This document shows, one piece after another, positions 1-5,581 of a stretch of 5,581 bases of DNA. The notes under the pieces are model-generated. The model saw only the letters and a list, made by a program, of their open reading frames with translations. It was not told the origin of the DNA and ran no database searches. This DNA comes from Prevotella sp. (GTDB taxonomy: Bacteria > Bacteroidota > Bacteroidia > Bacteroidales > Bacteroidaceae), in the NCBI GenBank assembly GCA_021203915.1, contig JAJQAI010000124.1:1-5581 (forward strand), read 5' to 3'. A program made the translations under genes and the position numbers. The first letter of the stretch is position 1. The number at the start of each line of letters is the position of its first letter.

Positions 1-1
1 T

Positions 2-886
2 CTAAAAGGAGAAAATTTCGAGGACAGCTTAAGAAATGCAGAGAAGTTAAGCTCAAGGATGATTAGTGAGGGTAAGGTAATTAAAATAGCAATCCAGGAT
101 AGCATCTCAAAAGAATTTATCGATGTTTGCTACGACGACTCCATAATGCTAAAGCGTCTTGCTGCATACCCTTATATACAGCTAGGAGTAGTAATGCTAT
201 TTGTGGTTGTTGCTATCTTTGCTCTTCTTACCTCTAAAAGGGCTGAGCAGAATAAGGTTTGGGTAGGGCTATCAAAAGAGACAGCACATCAACTAGGAAC
301 ACCTATTTCCAGTCTTATGGCTTGGACCGAGATACTTAAGGAGACCTACCCAAAGGATGAGCTAATACCTGAGATGGATAAGGACGTAAAGCGTCTTGAG
401 CTTATTGCCGAGAGATTCTCTAAGATTGGATCCCTACCTGAGCCAGTACCCTCGAGTCTTACAGAGGTTATGCATCATGTTATAGAGTACATGGACCGCC
501 GTACCTCCTCTAAAGTTGAAATAGAATGCATTTTCCCAGAAAATGATATAATAGTAAAGATAAATGCTTCCCTTTTTGAGTGGGTTATTGAGAACCTTTG
601 TAAGAATGCCGTTGATGCTATGGAAGGCACGGGAAAGATAACTATTTTTATGGAAGAAACCCCTCAAAAGGCTATTATAGAAGTTACGGATACCGGTAAG
701 GGTATTAAAAAGAAAGATATAGATAACGTATTCCGTCCTGGCTTTACAACCAAAGAACGGGGCTGGGGTTTAGGCCTTTCACTTGCTAAGCGCATTGTAG
801 AGGAATATCACAAAGGAAAAATTTTTGTTAAGTCCTCTGAGGTTAACCATGGGACCACGTTTAGAATAGAACTTAAAAAGTTTTGA
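2..886 (+). CDS. Membrane sensor histidine kinase, 5'-truncated by the window edge
   Basis: This is the C-terminal part of a two-component sensor kinase that autophosphorylates on histidine and passes the phosphate to a response regulator. The frame is open from base 2 and has no stop upstream of the ATG at 59, so that ATG is most likely internal and the true start lies left of the window. Numbering from the ATG at 59, a transmembrane helix spans about residues 37-59. The dimerisation/phosphoacceptor helix follows (ETAHQLGTPISSL, His77, bases 287-289). The GHKL ATPase domain has an N-box (ENLCKNAVDAM, Asn179/Asn183), G1 (DTGKGI, 211-216), F-box (FRPGFTTK) and G2 (GWGLGLSLAKR). All catalytic boxes look intact. 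The block before and after the membrane helix (YPYIQ, then AEQNKVWVGLSKETAHQLGTP) is characteristic of Bacteroidota kinases. The sensory domain is mostly missing, so the signal is unknown. No response regulator is visible next to it. It converges on cls with 2 bp between the stop codons. Confidence 0.94.
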   Translation, partial: LKGENFEDSLRNAEKLSSRMISEGKVIKIAIQDSISKEFIDVCYDDSIMLKRLAAYPYIQLGVVMLFVVVAIFALLTSKRAEQNKVWVGLSKETAHQLGTPISSLMAWTEILKETYPKDELIPEMDKDVKRLELIAERFSKIGSLPEPVPSSLTEVMHHVIEYMDRRTSSKVEIECIFPENDIIVKINASLFEWVIENLCKNAVDAMEGTGKITIFMEETPQKAIIEVTDTGKGIKKKDIDNVFRPGFTTKERGWGLGLSLAKRIVEEYHKGKIFVKSSEVNHGTTFRIELKKF

Positions 887-888
887 GG

Positions 889-2310
889 CTATAGTAGGGG
901 AGAGAAAAGTCTTACTAAGGACTCCCAGAGGCGCTCTAAGAATGAGAAATGTTTTCCCTTCATATAAGTATCATAGTCAATGGAGTCCTCAACATCACGC
1001 ATAAAAATCTCTTTTATTCTTTGGGCCATTTCTTCATCATAAATAAAGGCGTTAACCTCGAAATTATTTTCAAAGCTTCTAAAATCTACGTTAGCTGACC
1101 CACAGGTTGATAAATTATCATCGCTTACAAGAAGTTTTGAGTGGTTAAAACCTGCCTTATACATGTAAATCTTTACGCCTGCATCCGCTGAAGCCTTGAC
1201 AAAAGAGCGGCTTGCCCATTCCACTAGCTTTGAATCGGCCTTTAGTGGTACCATTAGTCTTACATCAACTCCTGCAACGGCAGCTGTACGCATAGCAAAT
1301 AGTACAGGCTCGGTTGGTAAGAAATAAGGTGTCTCCATAAAAACATAATGCTTTGCCTCGAGCAGAATGCGCACATAACCCTGCATTATCTCTGGCCAAG
1401 GACCCATTGGTCCACTAGTTACAATCTGCATTATACAGTCGTTAGGAGATACCTCTACATCTGGATAGTACTCTCTACTTGTAATAAGGGTGCGGTCCAC
1501 AAAGTACCAGTCAACCAAAAAAGCTCTTTGTATACCGTAGACAGCACCACCTTTAAGCAGCATATGGGTGTCACGCCAAGGACCATTCTCATTACCCTTA
1601 ACGTAGCGAAGGGCTATATTCATACCTCCAATAAAGCCCACCTTTCCATCAATAACGCAAACTTTGCGGTGATTACGGTAGTTTACCTTTCCGGTAAAGG
1701 CAGGGAATTTAACAGGCATAAAAGCATGAACGTCAATCCCTGATTTTCGCATCTTTTCAAAGAAGGAGTTGTGTACTTTCCAGCAACCAACATCATCGTA
1801 TATTAAACGTACTTGGACGCCTTGGTTAGCTTTTGCTATTAGGGCATCAGCAACTAAACGTCCTAAAGCATCATCACTAAAGATATAAGACTCAAAATGA
1901 ATATGGTGCTTGGCTTTAGCTATCTCACGTAAAAGAGCAGGGATAAATTCATAACCTGAGGTAAATATCTCTATTTGGTTATCCTTAAAAGGAAGGGCCA
2001 TATTCTGGCTTGCAAAAAGTGTCATTAGAGCCTTTTGGTCATCATTGACTTTTAAGTCTTTTTGCTCTGCAAATTCTAGCATGGAACGCTTTGTTAGGAT
2101 ATCCATACTATTTTGGCTTATTAGTTTTTCTCTTCTAGTGCTTTGCCCAAAGAAAAAGTATAGGATGATTCCAATAAGTGGCAAGAATATAAGCATAAGC
2201 ATCCACGCCATAGTTTTGGCTGGTTGCCTGTTATCTAAAAGGACCTTTACCATGGTTATAATGACCACGGCAACATATACAATAACTATAAGTTGATATA
2301 TAAATCCCAT
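889..2310 (-). CDS. cls: Cardiolipin synthase (phospholipase D superfamily)
   Basis: The predicted enzyme makes cardiolipin at the inner membrane, in the usual bacterial reaction by condensing two phosphatidylglycerols with release of glycerol. The 473-residue protein has the standard length and layout. Two N-terminal hydrophobic helices (about residues 4-24 and 34-54) are separated by a short DNRQPAKTMAW loop that resembles the N-terminal region of ClsA-type enzymes. Two phospholipase D HKD motifs follow: HRKVCVIDG (His214, Lys216, Asp221) and HSKLLVSD (His390, Lys392, Asp397), each followed by the expected Gly/Ser/Asn residues (GFIGGMN and GSANVDFRSF). All catalytic residues are present. 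The start at 2310 is chosen because it lies 6 bp after the dnaG stop and gives the complete first membrane helix; no strong Shine-Dalgarno is seen. It is probably co-transcribed with dnaG. Another phosphatidyltransferase activity within the superfamily cannot be excluded, but the architecture favours cardiolipin synthase. Confidence 0.95.
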   Translation of the reverse strand: MGFIYQLIVIVYVAVVIITMVKVLLDNRQPAKTMAWMLMLIFLPLIGIILYFFFGQSTRREKLISQNSMDILTKRSMLEFAEQKDLKVNDDQKALMTLFASQNMALPFKDNQIEIFTSGYEFIPALLREIAKAKHHIHFESYIFSDDALGRLVADALIAKANQGVQVRLIYDDVGCWKVHNSFFEKMRKSGIDVHAFMPVKFPAFTGKVNYRNHRKVCVIDGKVGFIGGMNIALRYVKGNENGPWRDTHMLLKGGAVYGIQRAFLVDWYFVDRTLITSREYYPDVEVSPNDCIMQIVTSGPMGPWPEIMQGYVRILLEAKHYVFMETPYFLPTEPVLFAMRTAAVAGVDVRLMVPLKADSKLVEWASRSFVKASADAGVKIYMYKAGFNHSKLLVSDDNLSTCGSANVDFRSFENNFEVNAFIYDEEMAQRIKEIFMRDVEDSIDYDTYMKGKHFSFLERLWESLVRLFSPLL

Positions 2311-2316
2311 AGCTTT

Positions 2317-4260
2317 TTAAAGAATTTGTCCACGTTGGCTAGCAATAGAGGATCTTATTTCTAGAGTTTCCTTATATTCAGCTTTAAGAAGTTCTTTTTT
2401 TGAAGGATCTTTCTCTATCTTCATTTGGGCTTTTAATTCCCTTATTTTATCCTCTATATATTCACAATGAAAGTCTACTAATAGGTGTTCTACTTGAGAG
2501 CGCAAAGCATCATCAGAGATGTTCATCTGAAGGCTTTTGCTTAAGTGGTACTTATCAATCACCATGCCGGCTGCAAGAGCACTAATTTCTTCCTTTGGAT
2601 GGTGCATAAAATAATTTTCTGATGAGAACCCATCTTTAGAACTATGCTCCACGGCCTCACGCAAAATCTCATTGAACTTTTCATCTTTAAACTTAAGATC
2701 ATCATAGCCAAGACTTAAGGCCACATATTGGGCTAGGTTGACGTCTGTTAAAGAACCATCTTCAGCTTCTACGTTAGAGAAAATAATTCTTTCCCCATAG
2801 CGCACCACTATCTGCATAAGCATATATTCCACTCTTGAGCTCTGTGGGCTATCTTCCTTTTTGGGAGTTATAGTTTGAGGTGAGGGTGGAAAAGGGGATT
2901 CTTCCTGTCTTTTTTGAGAGAGCTCTTCTCGGCTTTGTTGTTTTCTTTTTTCATCTATTAAGGCACGTCTAAACTTATTAATTGTATTTACTATTGTTTT
3001 TTCAGCAATAAGGCAAAGACGGGATGATTCCTTAATATATGTAGCTCTTACTATTGGGTCCTCAATCGTAGAGACACTTCTTAGAATGCTATTTATTGCC
3101 TCAGAACGCCTTACAGGATCCGTTTCCCCTTCAAGCAGTAGATGGGCTTTAAAGTTTATAAAGTCCGTTTGGTTTTTCTTTATATAGTTTTGGAATTCTT
3201 CTGTAGAGTGCCCACGAGCAAAGCTATCTGGGTCTTCACCTTCGGGAAGAAGAAGTACCCTAACGTTAAGACCCGCAGCAAGAAGCATATCTATTCCCCT
3301 TATTGAGGCCTTTATACCAGCACTATCACCATCATATAGCACTGTTATGTTTGATGTATAGCGTGAAATAAGTTTTATCTGACCTTCGGTAAGGGAAGTT
3401 CCAGAAGAAGCCACAACGTTTTCTATACCCGCTTGGTGCATTGATGTAACATCGGTATAGCCTTCAACTAAAAAGCAGCAATCCTCTTTTGTTATGGCCC
3501 CACGAGCTTGGTAAAGTCCAAACAGCTCGCTGCTTTTATGGTAAATGATAGACTCAGGGGAATTTACATACTTAGCTATCTTTTTATCATTTGAAAGTAT
3601 CCTTCCACCAAAGGCTACAACTCTTCCCGTACTAGAATATATCGGGAATATTATTCTTGCCCAATACCTATCTTGAAGTTGTCCATCATCCTTTTTATAG
3701 CAAAGACCGGTGTCCAGCAGGTATTTTTCCTTAAATCCTTTTGAAAGAGCTTCCCTAGCTAAAGCATCCTTTTGTTTTAAGCAGTAGCCAATTGAGAACT
3801 TACTTATAATATCATCCCTAAAGCCACGAGAGCGAAGATAATTCATTGCAAGGGATTGTCCTTCTTCTGAAGTTTTAAGGTTCTCTTGGAAATACTTCAT
3901 CGCCCAGTCGTTAACTAAGAACATGCTCTCACGCTCGCTCCTAGCACGCTTTTCTTCCTCTGAAAGTTCTTTTTCTTGGATTTCTATACTATATTTCTTT
4001 GCAAGCCAACGAAGAGCTTCAACATATGTCATTTGCTCGTGCTCCATCAAAAAGGAAACCACTGTTCCACCCTTACCGCAAGAAAAACAGTGACAAAGTC
4101 CCTTAGCAGGTGATACAACGAATGATGGAGTCTTCTCGTTATGGAAAGGGCATAGTCCTTTATAGTTTGCTCCGGTTTTTTTGAGTGAAACAAACTCTGA
4201 GACGACCTCAACTATATTGGCCGCATCCATTATCCTTTCTATCGTGGCTCTATCTATCAT
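2317..4260 (-). CDS. dnaG: DNA primase DnaG
   Basis: DnaG synthesises RNA primers at the replication fork in partnership with the replicative helicase DnaB. The 647-residue protein is full length. Domains in order: a CHC2 zinc-binding domain (residues ~1-95) with Cys37-x2-His40 and Cys58-x2-Cys61; the RNA-polymerase core, including YVNSPES (231-237) and ELFGLYQAR (245-253); and a TOPRIM subdomain (~260-345) with the acidic residue Glu266 in VEGYTD and Asp310/Asp312 in LYDGDSAG, which bind catalytic metal. A charged and then Pro/Ser-rich linker (~435-476) precedes the C-terminal helicase-interaction region (~477-647), which is less conserved. No key residue is missing. The ATG at 4258-4260 begins the conserved MIDRATIERI start of the family. 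It is the first gene of a likely dnaG-cls unit; no rpsU or rpoD lies beside it, unlike the macromolecular-synthesis operon of E. coli. Its promoter should lie in the 172-bp spacer upstream, but no convincing Bacteroidota promoter motif could be identified there. Confidence 0.98.
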   Translation of the reverse strand: MIDRATIERIMDAANIVEVVSEFVSLKKTGANYKGLCPFHNEKTPSFVVSPAKGLCHCFSCGKGGTVVSFLMEHEQMTYVEALRWLAKKYSIEIQEKELSEEEKRARSERESMFLVNDWAMKYFQENLKTSEEGQSLAMNYLRSRGFRDDIISKFSIGYCLKQKDALAREALSKGFKEKYLLDTGLCYKKDDGQLQDRYWARIIFPIYSSTGRVVAFGGRILSNDKKIAKYVNSPESIIYHKSSELFGLYQARGAITKEDCCFLVEGYTDVTSMHQAGIENVVASSGTSLTEGQIKLISRYTSNITVLYDGDSAGIKASIRGIDMLLAAGLNVRVLLLPEGEDPDSFARGHSTEEFQNYIKKNQTDFINFKAHLLLEGETDPVRRSEAINSILRSVSTIEDPIVRATYIKESSRLCLIAEKTIVNTINKFRRALIDEKRKQQSREELSQKRQEESPFPPSPQTITPKKEDSPQSSRVEYMLMQIVVRYGERIIFSNVEAEDGSLTDVNLAQYVALSLGYDDLKFKDEKFNEILREAVEHSSKDGFSSENYFMHHPKEEISALAAGMVIDKYHLSKSLQMNISDDALRSQVEHLLVDFHCEYIEDKIRELKAQMKIEKDPSKKELLKAEYKETLEIRSSIASQRGQIL

Positions 4261-4364
4261 TGTTTTAATAGTCTAGCGATATAATTAGGAAGAAACTTTT
4301 TTCTCCATTTTAGGTTAGGTTTTTTTGCTTGCTATCAAAGGGTTAAAGCTCTTTTTAAAATTTG

Positions 4365-4383
4365 AATGTATTATCCATACATT
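4365..4383. repeat. Perfect 7-bp inverted repeat in the spacer before dnaG
   Basis: AATGTAT (4365-4371) and ATACATT (4377-4383) are perfect reverse complements around a 5-base centre. The element lies 105 bp upstream of the dnaG start and 49 bp beyond the stop of the STAS-like gene. It could be an operator for dnaG-cls or a weak terminator for the STAS-like gene. The stem is AT-rich, and the - strand continuation carries only a short run of four T, so a strong intrinsic terminator is unlikely. In such AT-rich DNA, chance occurrence is also plausible. Confidence 0.35.
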
Positions 4384-4432
4384 GGTATTAAAGAATTACT
4401 CTTTACCAACCTAGACCATGTGATCTGGTATC

Positions 4433-4786
4433 CTAATCGTTACCATAAACAACTTTATTAAACGTTTTATTGAACGATTTCTCGTCTTTAAAAAAAAGTT
4501 TAGAGGTATTAATCACTCGTTTTATTCTTTGAATGGTTAATTCATTAGAGGTTTTAAAGCCAAGGAGTCTTTTTAGTTGCTTGCTTGTATGGTTTTTATA
4601 TAGGTTACCAATAACTGCGTTTAAAAACGCAGTAGTCATTAGCTTGGTACCACTAAAATCTAGTATAACCTTATTCTCACGCTTAAGATTTATAGTTATT
4701 TCATCAAATAAAGGCTTACCTTCTAGGGGTGTAATTCCCTTTTTCTTCCTGACATAGTCATTGATTATCAACGTCTTTTCTTCCAT
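4433..4786 (-). CDS. Small STAS-like (DUF4325-type) domain protein
   Basis: A 117-residue protein with no signal peptide or membrane segment, so probably cytoplasmic. It resembles the STAS-like DUF4325 family: a beta strand ending in VILDFSG (residues 40-46), then a loop and helix with LMTTAFLNAVIGNLY (49-63), then RLLGFKTSN (73-81) and IKRVINTS (88-95). In family members the stretch after DFSG is usually hydroxyl-rich followed by F, and here it is Thr51-Thr52-Ala-Phe. STAS folds of the anti-sigma-factor antagonist type carry a phosphorylatable Ser/Thr near this place; whether Thr51 or Thr52 serves that role is inference. DUF4325 proteins often occur beside a GHKL-type ATPase, but none is visible here; the only upstream neighbour is the helix-turn-helix gene, 193 bp away on the same strand. 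The last ~20 residues are Lys/Asn/Phe-rich and unassigned. The start at 4786 gives a MEEKTLIIND beginning, which suits the first strand of the fold. The specific function is unknown. Confidence 0.85.
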   Translation of the reverse strand: MEEKTLIINDYVRKKKGITPLEGKPLFDEITINLKRENKVILDFSGTKLMTTAFLNAVIGNLYKNHTSKQLKRLLGFKTSNELTIQRIKRVINTSKLFFKDEKSFNKTFNKVVYGND

Positions 4787-4893
4787 AGCTTAAGGTTAAT
4801 TATAGACCAGTCTTTTTTGTATTATAGGAACTCCCCAAAGACAATTAAGCCCTTTAAGTTACAAGAAAGAGAAAACATGATAATGCTTTCGGT

Positions 4894-4921
4894 AAAAAAA
4901 GATGCCATGCTTCATCTTTTT
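4894..4921 (-). terminator. Candidate AT-rich intrinsic terminator after the helix-turn-helix gene
   Basis: On the - strand a 9-bp perfect stem, AAAAAGATG (4921-4913) with CATCTTTTT (4904-4896), encloses an 8-base loop and runs directly into a tract totalling seven T (4900-4894). It begins 58 bp after the stop of the regulator gene at 4980. The stem has only two G-C pairs, so it should be weak or leaky. The A-rich left arm also gives the reverse direction a CATCTTTTT end, so some activity on the + strand is possible. Confidence 0.5.
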
Positions 4922-4979
4922 AGCAATGAAGTATGAAAAAAATTATATAGCTAAATATAATTATTCTCTCTTTTTTGGA

Positions 4980-5519
4980 TCACTCACCTTCAACTAGTGG
5001 CAATTTCCCACCAATTTTCAATATATAGCTAATAAGCTCAGTGTTTTGATTAATAAGCTTAGCGTTTTGGGTTATAAGCTCAGAGTTTTGGGTTAAAAGT
5101 TCAGAGCTTTGGTCTTTTTCCGTTTTAATTAATTCTATAGTAGTTTTAACTAGTTCACGCTCACCTCTAATCTCATCGAGATATTTATCTAAATTGCCAT
5201 TACCTGTGGAGGAAGCAGAACTATTGCCATTACTTGCTGAGGAATTATCATTTTTATTCTCATTTTCTGATGTGGAGGTTTTCAGCATTTCTCCATCTCC
5301 ATAAAGCAACCAATCTCTATTTAGCTCATGAAATCTAGACAAAATATTATTTAATTTGTCTGCACCAATGCTTTTTGAAATACCCTTTACATAGCCCTGA
5401 CTTAGTTTGGCTGCTTGCTCAAAAGACCTAACTGTCATACCTGAGTATTTCGCAAAGTATATAAGTCTTTCTCTTACACCACCATTTGATAGTGTTATTT
5501 CTTCGTTGTTTGTACCCAT
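4980..5519 (-). CDS. Phage-type helix-turn-helix regulator with a C-terminal asparagine-rich coiled coil
   Basis: A 179-residue probable DNA-binding regulator. The N-terminal domain (about residues 14-80) matches a class of small Bacteroidota regulators of prophage and mobile elements: RERLIYFAKYSGMTVRSFE (16-34), then LSQGYVKGISKSIGADKL (39-56) where the recognition helix is expected, then LNRDWLLYGDGEML (66-79). A low-complexity Ser/Asn/Gly linker follows (about 81-109). A helical coiled coil (~110-168) ends in heptads LTQNSEL, ITQNAKL, INQNTEL. With Leu148/155/162 as d positions, Asn145/152/159 fall at three successive a positions; buried Asn at a is known to favour parallel dimers. No protease or membrane domain is present, so it is not a classic full-length LexA/CI repressor. 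The start at 5519 is the first ATG before the conserved domain; the leader is AT-rich without a Shine-Dalgarno. Autoregulation is plausible but no operator was proven. The target and inducing signal are unknown. Confidence 0.85.
   Translation of the reverse strand: MGTNNEEITLSNGGVRERLIYFAKYSGMTVRSFEQAAKLSQGYVKGISKSIGADKLNNILSRFHELNRDWLLYGDGEMLKTSTSENENKNDNSSASNGNSSASSTGNGNLDKYLDEIRGERELVKTTIELIKTEKDQSSELLTQNSELITQNAKLINQNTELISYILKIGGKLPLVEGE
5031..5114 (-). repeat. Four tandem 21-bp repeats encoding leucine-zipper heptads
   Basis: Four back-to-back 21-bp units lie at 5031-5051, 5052-5072, 5073-5093 and 5094-5114. They share a (A/T)A(A/T)AAG(C/T)T(C/T)AG(T/C/A)G(T/C)TTTG core as read on the + strand and differ at a few bases. 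Each unit encodes exactly one seven-residue heptad of the regulator's coiled coil, so gain or loss of a unit would keep the reading frame and change zipper length. The array probably arose by local duplication. Confidence 0.85.
5194..5253 (-). repeat. Degenerate 30-bp duplication in the Ser/Asn linker
   Basis: Two units with a 30-bp period (5194-5223 and 5224-5253) both begin TTGCCATTAC and share a following TG-GAGGAA segment. They encode the related linker pieces around NGNSSAS and NDNSSAS in the helix-turn-helix protein (residues ~89-109). The period is a multiple of three, so copy-number change would preserve the frame. The second half of each unit has diverged. Confidence 0.6.
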
Positions 5520-5581
5520 ATTTAAATTATTTTAAGTTTATCATTTATAAAATTTCTTTTCTAATCACACGCCCAACATGG

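Noticed and set aside
434..667. 77-codon - strand open frame opposite the kinase, and similar short frames at 2045-2296, 2400-2585 and 4533-4757
   Set aside because: All are antisense shadows of well-supported genes, with no family resemblance.
908..923. Short hairpin AGTCTT-ACTA-AGGACT near the cls 3' end, considered as a terminator for the kinase
   Set aside because: Only six pairs including one G-U, no T tract after it, and it lies within the cls coding sequence.
1348..1743. 131-codon + strand open frame opposite cls
   Set aside because: It lies wholly inside the antisense strand of a clear cls gene, its product shows no recognisable domain, and the cls HKD motif is coded across the same bases.
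4413..4426. Imperfect palindrome AGACCATGTGATCT just past the STAS-like stop
   Set aside because: Two central or inner mismatches and no T tract; too weak to call an operator or terminator.
4827..4838. TATAAT-like hexamer on the - strand upstream of the STAS-like gene, considered as a promoter
   Set aside because: Bacteroidota housekeeping promoters use TTTG / TAnnTTTG rather than TATAAT, and no properly spaced upstream element was found.
4877..4936. 19-codon + strand open frame beginning MIMLSVKKDA, with an AAGAAAGAG stretch upstream
   Set aside because: It overlaps the candidate terminator stems, is too short to judge, and chance frames of this size are common.
5542..5577. GTTG ... TATAAATG on the - strand as a Bacteroidota -33/-7 promoter for the regulator
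   Set aside because: The spacing of 24 bases is longer than usual and the -7 match is only partial.
5520..5581. Possible divergent gene starting at the ATG at 5578 on the + strand
   Set aside because: Only four bases of it would be in the window, so nothing can be supported.

Overview
The window looks like a piece of a Bacteroidales chromosome (Bacteroidota). The evidence is the protein character: a histidine kinase with the EQNKVWVGLSKETAHQLGTP block typical of that phylum, a DnaG with the CPFHNEKTPSF / GLCHCFSCGKGG zinc-finger style of Bacteroides and Prevotella relatives, and a regulator carrying an N-R-D-W-L-L-x-G-x-G-E-M-L block common in Bacteroidota accessory DNA. Start codons sit behind AT-rich leaders without clear Shine-Dalgarno sequences, which also fits. 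The genus cannot be settled from the sequence alone.

Layout. (1) Positions 2-886, + strand: the 3' part of a membrane histidine kinase gene that begins left of the window. (2) Positions 889-4260, - strand: a tight two-gene unit, dnaG followed after 6 bp by a cardiolipin synthase gene (cls). The cls stop faces the kinase stop with only 2 bp between them and no recognisable terminator. (3) Positions 4261-4432: a 172-bp AT-rich spacer that should hold the dnaG promoter; it contains a perfect 7-bp inverted repeat. (4) Positions 4433-4786, - strand: a small STAS-like (DUF4325-type) protein. (5) Positions 4787-4979: a 193-bp spacer with a candidate AT-rich terminator and an overlapping alternative stem. 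(6) Positions 4980-5519, - strand: a phage-type helix-turn-helix regulator with a low-complexity linker and an asparagine-rich leucine zipper encoded by four 21-bp tandem repeats.

The left three genes are ordinary core functions: signal transduction, replication priming and membrane phospholipid synthesis. The right-hand pair looks accessory: an AT-rich regulator of mobile-element type followed in the same direction by an orphan STAS-like protein. The two may form a small regulatory module, but this is inferred from order and orientation only. No tRNA, rRNA, CRISPR array, insertion sequence or transposase was seen. I see no clear evidence of a wholly new system; the best leads are the regulator/STAS pair, the repeat-encoded Asn zipper, and the attenuator-like structure between the two genes.
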